This document shows positions 36,711-45,280 of a stretch of DNA of 64,000 bases, piece by piece. The translations under genes and the position numbers were made by a program. This DNA is from Euhalothece natronophila Z-M001 (GTDB lineage: Bacteria; Cyanobacteriota; Cyanobacteriia; Cyanobacteriales; Rubidibacteraceae). The first letter of the stretch is position 1. Every line of letters begins with the position of its first letter. The stretch is from contig NZ_CP042326.1 of assembly GCF_007904085.1 (NCBI RefSeq), forward strand, positions 1,426,001 through 1,490,000. The letters are read 5' to 3'. The notes beneath the pieces were generated by a model, which was not told where the DNA came from, searched no databases, and saw only the letters and a list, made by a program, of their open reading frames with translations.

Positions 36711-38192
36711 ATGAGATTCCAAACTAACCACAGCTTCTCCATGAAACTGAGATAAACTTGCTGTTTCCACTTCACTCCAACGTACAAGCCAATTCGGTTG
36801 TAATCCCAAAATGACAATTAAAGCTGCTAATACAATCGCTGGAATGCGGTCAGACCAAGGAACCACAGGTAAATCACTAAATGCTTGGGGTAAACGCCCG
36901 AAAAAGACACGGTTAATCATTAATAAGAAATAAACCGCCGTGAGTCCTGTTCCCACCATGCAAAGTAGGGTCGCAATGGTGAAAGTATTAAAAGCACTGC
37001 GAAAGACCATAAACTCGGTGATAAAGCCTACCATCCCCGGAATGCCAGCACTTGCCATCACCCCTAAAATCATTAAACTGCCAATAATTGGTAAACCGCG
37101 CTCAGGGTTTAGTAAGCCCCGTAAGGTATCCACATCTCGGGTTCCCGTTTTCTTGCCTACAACCCCAACTAATAAGAATAATAACGCTGAGATGAGACCA
37201 TGACTAACCATTTGTGCCATAGCAGCAACTAAACTGAGGGAAGTAGCCGTGGCAGCCGCTAATAAAATATACGCCATGTGAGCAATGGAAGAATAGGCAA
37301 CCACTCGCTTCATATCCTTCTGGGAAATGGCGGCTAAAGCCCCAAATAAAGCACTGATGGCGGCAATAATTGCTAAATACGGTGCAAGCACTGCCCATGC
37401 TTCAGGGAATAAGCCCACTCCAAAGCGTAAAAGACCATAAGTTCCCAGCTTTAAAAGCACCCCTGCTAAGAGGACAGAAATTGGGGTTGAGGCTTCCACG
37501 TGAGCATCAGGTAACCAAGTATGGAAGGGAAAAATGGGAATTTTAATGGCTAACCCCACTAGGAGGATAATCAGGAGAATGATTTGGCTACCAAGGGGAA
37601 GCATTTGGGAGCGTAAGGGTTCATAATCAAAGCTAGAAGCCCCACTTAGCCAAACTAATCCTAAGAAAGAAGCTAGGACTAATGCCCCAGAAAGGGCGGT
37701 ATAAAGCAAGAATTTTGTGGCTGCATAGCCTCGATTGGTTCCTCCCCAAATGGCAATGAGGAAATAAAGGGGAATTAACTCAACTTCGTAAAAGAGGAAG
37801 AAGAGTAGCACATTTTGCGCTAAAAATGCTCCTGCTGTTCCTGCAGAGAGAAAGAGAAGGAGGGCATAGTAAAAGCGCGATCGCGCAATTTTGGGACTAC
37901 TAGCATAAATAGCAACAAACGTGAGAAAACTATTCAAAAAAATTAATGGTAATGCTAGCCCATCAACTCCTAAGGAGTAAGTTAACCCTAATTGCTCTAA
38001 CCAAGAAAAGGATTCAGACAGGAATAACCCACTTTGGTTAGGGTCAAATTGTAAAGCAATGGCAAAGGTAAAGGCGAGAATGATTCCCGCAAAAACAAAC
38101 GCTAAAGGACGGGCTTTTTCCGCTTGTTTTTCTGGTAAGAAACCAATGATGATTCCACCAATAACTGGTATCCAAATTAAAGCACTAAGCAT
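36708..38192 (-). CDS. ndhD4: NDH-1 subunit 4, CO2-uptake type (NdhD3/D4)
   Basis: A membrane proton-pumping subunit of NDH-1 (494 aa) with about 14 helices. It carries NdhD/NuoM core motifs: LFFLFYEVELIPLYFLI with the key Glu (about 131-147), PIFPFHTWLPDAHVEAS (about 224-240) and KDMKRVVAYSSIAHM (about 291-305). Its place between ndhF and a cup gene identifies the CO2-uptake form rather than NdhD1/D2. The '4' assignment follows from the CupB call and is inference. Confidence 0.88.
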   Translation of the reverse strand: MLSALIWIPVIGGIIIGFLPEKQAEKARPLAFVFAGIILAFTFAIALQFDPNQSGLFLSESFSWLEQLGLTYSLGVDGLALPLIFLNSFLTFVAIYASSPKIARSRFYYALLLFLSAGTAGAFLAQNVLLFFLFYEVELIPLYFLIAIWGGTNRGYAATKFLLYTALSGALVLASFLGLVWLSGASSFDYEPLRSQMLPLGSQIILLIILLVGLAIKIPIFPFHTWLPDAHVEASTPISVLLAGVLLKLGTYGLLRFGVGLFPEAWAVLAPYLAIIAAISALFGALAAISQKDMKRVVAYSSIAHMAYILLAAATATSLSLVAAMAQMVSHGLISALLFLLVGVVGKKTGTRDVDTLRGLLNPERGLPIIGSLMILGVMASAGIPGMVGFITEFMVFRSAFNTFTIATLLCMVGTGLTAVYFLLMINRVFFGRLPQAFSDLPVVPWSDRIPAIVLAALIVILGLQPNWLVRWSEVETASLSQFHGEAVVSLESH

Positions 38193-38198
38193 AGTTAG

Positions 38199-38226
38199 TT
38201 ATTTGTTATTTGTTATTTGTTATAGC
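38199..38226. repeat. Heptanucleotide repeat TTATTTG x3
   Basis: Three perfect TTATTTG units plus a degenerate fourth, just upstream of ndhD in the ndhF-ndhD spacer. STRR type. Confidence 0.75.
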
Positions 38227-38260
38227 AATCGTTAATCAGTTGTAAACGTCCACCTTAGTT

Positions 38261-38279
38261 CCCCCTTTTAATAAGGGGG
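38261..38279. repeat. C-run/G-run palindrome between ndhF and ndhD
   Basis: CCCCCTT-TTAAT-AAGGGGG, followed by GTTAGGGGGGATC. This is the same dispersed palindrome type as after ggpS and sat. Inside the operon it could modulate read-through from ndhF to ndhD. Confidence 0.65.
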
Positions 38280-38361
38280 GTTAGGGGGGATCATAACCTT
38301 GAACTAATGTTTACAAATGAGATCATGTTGTTATCTCCCCCTCACCCCAAAGTTTTAAGCC

Positions 38362-40227
38362 TTAAAACGACCAATTCATCAGAAGCATCAGCAGTAATGC
38401 TCCCCCCATCAAAATTGTCAGTAAGTAAAATTGCGATTGACCAGAGGCACTATATTTCAGGCTTTGACCACTGAATAGCGTGCCAAACCCAACTAAATTA
38501 ATTACGCCATCAATGACATAGCGGTCAAGCCAAGCACTAAATTTAGAGGCTAGTTCCACCACTAACACCACACTCCAACGATAAATCCGATCTAAATAAA
38601 AGTCGTAGGCAAGAAAGTCTTGGAGAAAGCGAGAACTACTCCGCACCGGTCGCATCCAAGTTCTGGGTAGAGCAATGGTTGCACCTAAAATTACCCCGAT
38701 TAGACCCGATAACACCAGTAATAACATTTCAGGTTGTTGGATTACATCAATGGTGCTGGCAAGAGAGCCACTAGAAGCAAACCACAGTTGCCACTGTTGG
38801 GGAATTAACGGGGCAAGAAGCGCAATGACAATCAACGCCACCATGGGAAATGCCATTGGCCAGTTCACTTCTGGGGCGCGTCGGGTTTTGGGTTGCGGCT
38901 CTCCTAAAAAAACTAAACGGAATACTCGCGTTAAATTTAAGGCACTGAGCGCGTTAACTAGTAATACAAACGCCAGTAACCATTCAGGGAGCGTGCTAGC
39001 ACTTTCTAGTTCTAGCCATTGTCCCATTACCCAAAAGTTCCCCAAGGGAAGAAGTACCACTAACCCTGATGAACCAACTAGGAAAGAAATAGTTGTCACG
39101 GGCATCTTTGACCATAAACCGCCCATTTGCGTAATGTTTTGATCGCTAGTGGTGAGAATAATTGCACCCACACTCATAAATAAGAGGGTTTTCGCGATCG
39201 CGTGAATTAATAACAGTAATAAGGCAATATCTAAGCGCCCTAATCCCACTGCCACAAATACTAGCCCCAGATAAGCACTAGTGGAATGGGATAACGCCCG
39301 TTTTAAGTCAATTTGCGCGATCGCGACAAAAGAAGCCCCCACAGCAGTCACTAAGCCAATGGCAATTAACGCCTCTTTCACAATGGGAGACAGTTCAAAA
39401 ATGGGATGCAGTTTAATTAAAACATACGCCCCTGCTGTCACCACAATTGAATTTCGCATTAAAGATGCTGGGGCAGGAGCTTCCATGGCTTCATCTAACC
39501 ACAAATTTAAGGGAAATTGGGCGCATTTTCCCACTGGGCCAGCAATAAGCGCTAAACCTAATAATGTAGCTGTTAAAGGAGCTAAATTAGCCGTCTCACT
39601 CCATTCCGCAATGCCACTAAACGTTAAATCAACCCCATAGCTAGACAGGGCAACTAACCCCATTAAGAGGAGGATATCCCCCACTCGTTTCGTTAAAAAG
39701 GCATCTCTGGCTGCAGTTACCACTAAAGGTTGAGCATACCAAAAGCCCACCAATAAGTAAGTAGAAAGAGTCAATAATTCCAATAACCCGTAACTGAGGA
39801 GTAAAGAATCACTAAGGACAATCCCTGACAAGGCAGCTTCAAAAAAGCCCATTAAGCCATAAAAACGAGCCAAAGACCAATCCTTTTCCATATAGCCTAA
39901 GCCATAAAGTAATGTCACCAGCGTTACCCCAGTGACTAACTCTAATCCTCCCAAACTCACGGGAGAAATTTCCATGGCTAAAGTTAGGTCTAAATCAGCA
40001 ACTTGAAACCAATGCCAAATTAATTCTCTTGGTTCATCTCCCCAAGTGAGAATAAACACTGTCGAACCATGTAAAAACGCGATCGCGCTCATCAATAAAT
40101 TAATATAGGCTGCAGGTCTTGGTCCTGTCTGCCGAATCAGCCTCATCGACCAAGGAAGCGTTAAAAGTGCTCCCATTAATCCATAAAATGGAATTAACCA
40201 AGTTCCTTGTATTAACAGATCACCCAT
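38362..40227 (-). CDS. ndhF4: NDH-1 subunit 5, CO2-uptake type (NdhF3/F4)
   Basis: A large membrane subunit (621 aa, about 15-16 helices) of the specialised NDH-1. It has NdhF/NuoL core features such as SYGLLELLTLSTYLLVGFWYAQP (about 144-166), QFPLNLWLDEAMEAPAPASLMRNSIVVTAGAYVL (about 237-270) and IDLKRALSHSTSAYLGLVF (about 305-323). The lateral-helix region at the C-terminus (about 540-620) is present. Altered residues in the HTWLPDAM region (NLWLDEAM) fit the CO2-uptake forms. It heads the ndhF-ndhD-cup group. Confidence 0.88.
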   Translation of the reverse strand: MGDLLIQGTWLIPFYGLMGALLTLPWSMRLIRQTGPRPAAYINLLMSAIAFLHGSTVFILTWGDEPRELIWHWFQVADLDLTLAMEISPVSLGGLELVTGVTLVTLLYGLGYMEKDWSLARFYGLMGFFEAALSGIVLSDSLLLSYGLLELLTLSTYLLVGFWYAQPLVVTAARDAFLTKRVGDILLLMGLVALSSYGVDLTFSGIAEWSETANLAPLTATLLGLALIAGPVGKCAQFPLNLWLDEAMEAPAPASLMRNSIVVTAGAYVLIKLHPIFELSPIVKEALIAIGLVTAVGASFVAIAQIDLKRALSHSTSAYLGLVFVAVGLGRLDIALLLLLIHAIAKTLLFMSVGAIILTTSDQNITQMGGLWSKMPVTTISFLVGSSGLVVLLPLGNFWVMGQWLELESASTLPEWLLAFVLLVNALSALNLTRVFRLVFLGEPQPKTRRAPEVNWPMAFPMVALIVIALLAPLIPQQWQLWFASSGSLASTIDVIQQPEMLLLVLSGLIGVILGATIALPRTWMRPVRSSSRFLQDFLAYDFYLDRIYRWSVVLVVELASKFSAWLDRYVIDGVINLVGFGTLFSGQSLKYSASGQSQFYLLTILMGGALLLMLLMNWSF

Positions 40228-41001
40228 ATAAATAAGTTTCCCTAACGCATCTTATAAATTTTAGTTAACTTTAGTATCACACTGTATCATTTTACTTTAC
40301 GTATCTAAAAAAATACCAATCTTTTTTTTCAAAACAAAATTTTTTATATTGAGAAACGCTTGAGCGTTTTAAGCACTTAACTCTCCTCCCTTTAATATTA
40401 TTTTATTTAATTAAAATCTGCACTTTGGTCTTCTTATGGTAAAGATTGAAATTTATAATGTTAACAACTAAAGAATTAATTACAAATTAAAATTTGCGTA
40501 GCAATACCAAAAGCTCTCTATTTTACGAACATTTGCTCAAGTAACTTAATTTTTTATAAAGAGCAGAATAAACAATCAAAAATGCAACTTAAGACTCAAG
40601 AAAAGATTTTTCTTAAACTGAACCCCCATTATTTTTACATCAAGTTATATTATATTAAAAAGTTATAAAACAGTTTGAGTTTTGCAAAAGAGAGAAGCCT
40701 TAGTGAAACAGGGATCAGAGTTCATTACCAACATTAAAAAATATTAAACAGAGTAATTGGAAAATATTATCATAATTTATATTGTCAAAAGCGACAACGT
40801 CATTTATGCTTTTTTGTGGTAGGGAAAATAACCTGCCCGTCAGAAAGTAGCACCGAAGTTTTTTTTGAGGAGAACTAAATTCCTCATCAACACTGGGCAT
40901 CCCCCTGAAGCTAATGATTCAGGAGAAGCCCCCTTACGTCGTGCCAAATTTGACGCTCTTGTATAGATAAATGTTTAGCTTGATAATCGAGGAAAACAAA
41001 A
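40228..41001. other. 774-base spacer between ndhF and ccmK
   Basis: A very AT-rich gap with no credible ORF; a 61-codon minus-strand frame is rejected. It contains a 7-bp hairpin (AAACGCT-TG-AGCGTTT, 40354-40369) near the ndhF side and a structured stretch near ccmK (40866-40931). It must hold the divergent promoters of two carbon-concentrating operons, so shared control (CcmR/CmpR or RbcR-type LysR regulators in other cyanobacteria) is plausible. No specific site could be confirmed. Confidence 0.55.
40866..40931 (+). promoter_or_regulatory. Structured segment in the ccm leader
   Basis: Two perfect 6-bp hairpins, TGAGGA-9-TCCTCA (40866-40886) and CCTGAA-8-TTCAGG (40904-40923). The second is nested in a GGGC/GCCC outer stem (40895-40931). 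The segment lies about 70-135 bases before the first ccmK. It resembles the end hairpins of IS200/IS605-type elements, so it may be an insertion scar; equally it may be a leader structure of the operon. Confidence 0.4.
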
Positions 41002-41307
41002 ATGCCAATTGCGGTTGGAATGATTGAAACTTTAGGCTTCCCTGCTGTCGTCGAAGCAGCGGATGCGATGGTAAAAGCAGCCCGTGTTACACTTGTGGGC
41101 TATGAAAAAATTGGCACCGGACGTGTCACCGTGATTGTTCGTGGCGACGTTTCAGAAGTGCAAGCCTCGGTTAGTGCTGGGGTGGACTCAGCCAACCGAG
41201 TCAATGGCGGTGAAGTGTTATCCACCCACATTATTGCCCGTCCCCACGAAAACTTAGAGTATGTGCTACCAATTCGCTACACCGAAGCCGTAGAACAATT
41301 CCGATAG
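41002..41307 (+). CDS. ccmK2: Carboxysome shell hexamer protein CcmK2-like
   Basis: A BMC-domain protein (101 aa) that tiles the beta-carboxysome facets. It shows [35 protein letters not shown] in pieces, with the KIGTGR pore loop at about 36-41, then [16 protein letters not shown] and [16 protein letters not shown]. The first place in the operon and the short C-terminus match ccmK2 of Synechocystis. GAGGA lies before the ATG. Confidence 0.92.
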   Translation: MPIAVGMIETLGFPAVVEAADAMVKAARVTLVGYEKIGTGRVTVIVRGDVSEVQASVSAGVDSANRVNGGEVLSTHIIARPHENLEYVLPIRYTEAVEQFR

Positions 41308-41397
41308 TGCAGGGGGGCATTTCAAGAGGAATTTGAGATGTCCCAACCTCGTCTCTGAGCAAGAATCAAACCTAGATAATCAAAGGAAATTAAACTT

Positions 41398-41739
41398 ATG
41401 GCAATTGCAGTCGGAATGATTGAAACCTTAGGCTTTCCAGCTGTTGTTGAAGCAGCAGATGCGATGGTAAAAGCCGCCCGAGTAACCCTTGTGGGTTATG
41501 AAAAAATTGGTACTGGACGTGTCACCGTGATTGTACGCGGTGATGTGTCAGAGGTTCAGGCTTCAATTAACGCCGGAACCGAGTCTGTGAAACGAGTTAA
41601 TGGCGGACAAGTGTTATCCACCCACATTATTGCTCGTCCTCACGAAAACTTAGAGTATGTTCTGCCCATTCGTTATACCGAAGCCGTAGAACAGTTCCGA
41701 GAAGGCGTAGGAAGCCCTCGTAACATTACTCGTCAATAA
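41398..41739 (+). CDS. ccmK1: Carboxysome shell hexamer protein CcmK1-like
   Basis: Nearly identical to the preceding CcmK over about 98 residues but with a C-terminal extension ending in [10 protein letters not shown] (113 aa), like CcmK1. The two proteins can form mixed hexamers. The high DNA similarity of the pair shows recent duplication or gene conversion. AAAGGA lies upstream of the ATG. Confidence 0.92.
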   Translation: MAIAVGMIETLGFPAVVEAADAMVKAARVTLVGYEKIGTGRVTVIVRGDVSEVQASINAGTESVKRVNGGQVLSTHIIARPHENLEYVLPIRYTEAVEQFREGVGSPRNITRQ

Positions 41740-41753
41740 AATTAGGCTAAATT

Positions 41754-42050
41754 ATGCAAATGGCAAAAGTTCGGGGGACCGTAGTTGGCACGCAAAAACT
41801 CCGCAGTATGACGGGGGTAAAGTTGCTATTACTACAGTTCATTGATCACAATGGCGAACTCCTCCCCAAATACGAAGTAGCGGCGGATCCAGTAGGTGCT
41901 GGACTCGAAGAATGGGTATTGGTTAATCGGGGAAGTGCCGCTCGCCAAGAAGAAGGTCATCAAAACCGTCCCCTCGATGCAATGGTGGTAGCCATTATTG
42001 ATACCGTTACCGTCGATAATCGTCGGATTTACGGGGAACAGCAATCGTGA
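41754..42050 (+). CDS. ccmL: Carboxysome vertex pentamer protein CcmL
   Basis: CcmL closes the vertices of the icosahedral shell as a pentamer. The 98-aa protein has the EutN/CcmL pattern: AKVRGTVVGTQKLRSMTG, GAGLEEWVLVNRGSAAR and DAMVVAIIDTV. An AGG seven bases upstream supports the ATG at 41754; an ATG two codons later is the alternative that matches the usual MAKVRG start. It lies 14 bases after ccmK1. Confidence 0.95.
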   Translation: MQMAKVRGTVVGTQKLRSMTGVKLLLLQFIDHNGELLPKYEVAADPVGAGLEEWVLVNRGSAARQEEGHQNRPLDAMVVAIIDTVTVDNRRIYGEQQS

Positions 42051-42102
42051 CCTTTTGTCGCAATTAATCTCAGACGCGTTTATATTTTAGGAGGAACAGA
42101 AA

Positions 42103-44148
42103 ATGGATGAAGCGGCTCCACCGACTCCGTGGTCAAGAGCCCTTGCTGAACCGAAAATTGATGAAACAGCTTATGTTCATTCTTTCTCCAACATTATTGG
42201 AGATGTTTCCGTTGGGCCAGGGGTCTTAGTTGCCCCCGGAACTTCAATTCGAGCCGATGAAGGCTTTCCCTTTGCCATTGGTGAAGATACCAATATCCAA
42301 GATGGGGTGGTTATTCATGGTTTAGAAGAGGGGCGTGTGGTTGGGGATGATCAGAAAGAATATTCGGTTTGGATTGGGCAAGATACCTGTATCACCCACA
42401 TGGCATTAATTCATGGTCCCTGTTATATCGGGAACAATTGTTTTATTGGTTTTCGTTCTACTGTATTTAATGCTCGGGTTGGGGATGACTGTATTGTGAT
42501 GATGCACGCTCTGATTCAGGACGTAGAAATTCCAGCAGGAAAATATATTCCCTCTGGTGCAGTAATTACCAACCAACAAGAGGCTAATCGCTTACCGGAT
42601 GTGCAAGAGTCAGATCGGGAATTTGCTCACCATGTGGTAGAGGTTAATGAAGCTCTCAGAGCAGGATACCAGTGTGCTAAAGATGCAAACTGTATCATAA
42701 ATGTCAAACAGAAAGAGAAATTAGCTAACGCCTCTGGTAATGGGAAAGCTGCTAGGAGCGGTTATCAAAAAGGTAATACAGCCTCGTCCTCTAATGGTGG
42801 CGTAAGTACGAGTAGAAATAATACACAACAGGGAGGAACAAAATTGAAACCGGAAGCAATTGAGCAAGTTCGATCACTGCTCAAGCAAGGATATCAAATT
42901 GGCACAGAACACGCAGATCAGCGTCGTTTTCGTCGTAACTCTTGGCAAAATTGCGCTCCCATTAAAGATCGACAAGAGCGCAGTGTTATTCAATCTTTAG
43001 AAGCCTGTTTAGCGGATCATGAAGGGGAATATGTCCGTTTATTTGGCATTGATCCCAAAGCCAAACGGCGAGTTTCAGAAACCATCATTCAAACTCCTGA
43101 AGATGAGCCTAGCCAAAACCGAACGACTCAGGGAGGATATCAAGGAAGTAGCCGTAGCTATCAACCTCGTCAAGGAGGAGGCAATAGCAGTGGCTTAGAT
43201 CAAGAAGTTGTGGAACAAGTGCGTTCGCTATTAAATCAGGGCTATCGCATTAGCACAGAACACGCGGATCAGCGTCGTTTTCGTCGCAACTCTTGGCAAA
43301 ATGGCGCACCGATTCAGAGTACACAAGTTTCCCAAGTAGTTTCGGAATTAGAAGCCTGCTTAAATGAATATAGTGGCGAATATGTGCGTTTAGTGGGAGT
43401 TGATCCGAAAGCGAAACGTCGGGTTTTAGAACAGTTGATTCAATCACCCGGGGACAACAATGGCGCGGCTCCATCTTCTGGCAAGAAAGCCACCTCTCAG
43501 GGAAATTCTGGCAATAATACTGGGCAACTCAGTAATGATTTGAGACAACAAGTGGAATCCTTGGTCAATCAAGGTTACAGTATTGGCTTAGAGTATGCAG
43601 ATCAACGCCGTTTCCGTCGCAATTCTTGGCAAAATGCCGGCTTAATTGAAGGGAATGCGAAACAAGTTTTGGCAGAGTTAGAATCTCATTTGGCAGAACA
43701 CAGCCAAGAGTATGTGCGTTTAGTGGGAATTGACCCTAAAGCCAAGCGTCGTATTGTGGAAACCTTGATTCAGTCACCTGGACAAAGCTCAAATAACCAA
43801 AAAGCAAACTCAGGCGGTCAAGGGTTTGGCGGTTATACCCAAAGTAATGGAAACCAAGGCAGTCAAAATGGCAGTGCTAAAGGTCGTTTAGATCAAAATA
43901 CGGTGGAACAGGTGCGATCGCTGCTGAAGCAAGGCTATAAAATTAGCACGGAATACGCCGATAAACGTCGCTTTAGTCGCAATTCTTGGCAAGGTGGTTC
44001 TCCCATTGAAAGTACCCGCGAAGGAGATGTGTTATCAGCTTTAGAAAATTCTCTTGCAGAACATCAAGGAGAGTACGTGCGCCTTGTGGGAATTGACCCC
44101 AAAGCCAAACGCCGTGTATTGGAAACGACGATTCAGCAACCTGCCTAA
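42103..44148 (+). CDS. ccmM: Carboxysome assembly protein CcmM (gamma-CA plus four SSUL repeats)
   Basis: CcmM condenses Rubisco and links it to the shell. Residues 1-205 form a left-handed beta-helix gamma-carbonic-anhydrase domain with metal-site His in [18 protein letters not shown] and VMMHAL. Cys191 and Cys197 match the disulfide pair that activates some CcmM enzymes. Four Rubisco-small-subunit-like repeats follow (about 249-332, 366-450, 477-560, 596-680), each with RRFxRNSWQ and EYVRLxGxDPKAKRR. Repeat 1 has two Cys (QNCAPI, EACL), repeat 2 one, repeats 3 and 4 none. An internal start before repeat 1 predicts a short form. GGAGG lies before the ATG. Confidence 0.97.
   Translation: MDEAAPPTPWSRALAEPKIDETAYVHSFSNIIGDVSVGPGVLVAPGTSIRADEGFPFAIGEDTNIQDGVVIHGLEEGRVVGDDQKEYSVWIGQDTCITHMALIHGPCYIGNNCFIGFRSTVFNARVGDDCIVMMHALIQDVEIPAGKYIPSGAVITNQQEANRLPDVQESDREFAHHVVEVNEALRAGYQCAKDANCIINVKQKEKLANASGNGKAARSGYQKGNTASSSNGGVSTSRNNTQQGGTKLKPEAIEQVRSLLKQGYQIGTEHADQRRFRRNSWQNCAPIKDRQERSVIQSLEACLADHEGEYVRLFGIDPKAKRRVSETIIQTPEDEPSQNRTTQGGYQGSSRSYQPRQGGGNSSGLDQEVVEQVRSLLNQGYRISTEHADQRRFRRNSWQNGAPIQSTQVSQVVSELEACLNEYSGEYVRLVGVDPKAKRRVLEQLIQSPGDNNGAAPSSGKKATSQGNSGNNTGQLSNDLRQQVESLVNQGYSIGLEYADQRRFRRNSWQNAGLIEGNAKQVLAELESHLAEHSQEYVRLVGIDPKAKRRIVETLIQSPGQSSNNQKANSGGQGFGGYTQSNGNQGSQNGSAKGRLDQNTVEQVRSLLKQGYKISTEYADKRRFSRNSWQGGSPIESTREGDVLSALENSLAEHQGEYVRLVGIDPKAKRRVLETTIQQPA
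42831..42846 (+). promoter_or_regulatory. Internal ribosome binding site for short CcmM
   Basis: GGGAGGA (42831-42837) is followed after six bases by an in-frame TTG (codon 248), directly before the first SSUL repeat. Beta-cyanobacteria make a short, repeat-only CcmM (M35/M58) from an internal start; in Synechococcus PCC 7942 it is a GTG. The predicted product here is about 434 aa with four repeats. Confidence 0.8.
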
Positions 44149-44249
44149 GTGGAGTCCGATCAGGGGTCAGTCTTTTACTGAACTTACTCCTGATTAAAAA
44201 ATGTCATGTTTGTAAACCTTATTTGGAAGCCATTTAGTGGCCAGCGCCC

Positions 44250-44921
44250 ATGTCTGTGCTTTCCTTGCCGATAACAGGTCATACCGAAGTTTATGTCAGT
44301 GGTGAGGTGACGATTGACGAAACTGCGACGATCGCGCCTGGGGTGATTCTCCAAGCGACCGCCCAGGGACGAATCATCATCAGAGCAGGGGCTTGCCTTG
44401 GAATGGGAACAATTTTAACGGCAACGGAAGGAACCATTGAAATTGGGGAAGGAGTGATTTTAGGGGCAGGAGTTTTAATTGTTGGTTCAGGTAAAATCAG
44501 CGATCGCGCTTGTATTGGCGCAGCGAGTACCCTAATTTCTACCTCCATTGAGGAAATGCAGTTAGTGTCTCCGGGTAGTCTTTTAGGTGCTCCCACTCGG
44601 GCTGAAAATCAAACTTCCACCTCCCAAAATGGACAAAGTCCTCCCTTTAACCCTGATAACAATGGGGGTGTCACCAATTCCGAGTCTAATAATTCTCCAG
44701 AAGAATTGTCCCCTGCAAGCAACAGTCATCCTCAACCCCAAGACGACAGCGATGATCCTTGGGATGAAAACGAAAATCCCTCTGAAGACGAAGAAAATAG
44801 CCCTTCTCAAGAGCAATCCCGTAACCAAGCCACAATTTATGGTCAAACTCATATTGAACGCTTAATGGTAACGTTATTTCCCCATAAAGATCAATTTAAC
44901 AAACCCAACAATAACTCGTAA
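44250..44921 (+). CDS. ccmN: Carboxysome protein CcmN
   Basis: CcmN links CcmM to the CcmK shell. The 223-aa protein has an N-terminal hexapeptide-repeat beta-helix (about 15-112, for example GVILQATAQGRIIIRAGACLG), a long Pro/Asp/Glu/Ser-rich linker (about 115-190) and a C-terminal amphipathic encapsulation peptide (IYGQTHIERLMVTLFP, about 197-212) that binds CcmK. The Shine-Dalgarno is weak, consistent with coupling to ccmM 101 bases upstream. Confidence 0.93.
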   Translation: MSVLSLPITGHTEVYVSGEVTIDETATIAPGVILQATAQGRIIIRAGACLGMGTILTATEGTIEIGEGVILGAGVLIVGSGKISDRACIGAASTLISTSIEEMQLVSPGSLLGAPTRAENQTSTSQNGQSPPFNPDNNGGVTNSESNNSPEELSPASNSHPQPQDDSDDPWDENENPSEDEENSPSQEQSRNQATIYGQTHIERLMVTLFPHKDQFNKPNNNS

Positions 44922-45280
44922 TTAATCAGTAATGCGAGTAACAACTGAGTAACGAACAATAAAAAATAATGTAAATAAACGTAAATTAAAGAATACTTAA
45001 TTAACCCGTTTTACTCCTGCCTCAATAAGATTCAAAAAATGCAGGAAAAGCGGGTTACTTCCCATTTTAAAATTAGAAACCTCTAGAGAAAAAGTGCGAA
45101 ATTAAACATTAAATTAATAAGCAAAAACTATTTTACTAAAAATTAAGTTTAATATGTAAAATGCACTCTATTCATGTTAAAGTGAAAGGCAAAGTGAGGG
45201 AAAGCCAAAACCGAACAAGTATCACTTTTCGGAAAGCCAAGACTTGTGACTTATAAAACCTCAACATTCAGGAGAAAGAA
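44922..45280. promoter_or_regulatory. ccmN-rbcL spacer with stem-loop and rbcL leader
   Basis: This 359-base AT-rich spacer contains a long imperfect stem-loop: AACCCG...CCTGC (45003-45020) pairs with GCAGG...CGGGTT (45041-45056). No T run follows, so it could be a processing or partial termination site between the ccm and rbc parts. The right half, with a GTTAAAGTGAAAGGCAAAG stretch, is probably the rbcL promoter and leader. AGGAG lies ten bases before the rbcL ATG. Confidence 0.5.

Noticed and set aside
40715-40900. 61-codon minus-strand ORF upstream of ccmK
   Set aside because: AT-rich, no ribosome site, no recognisable domain, and it overlaps the structured leader.
44583-44865. Out-of-frame ORFs on both strands within ccmN
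   Set aside because: They are shadows of the repetitive Pro/Asp/Ser-rich linker coding sequence of ccmN.
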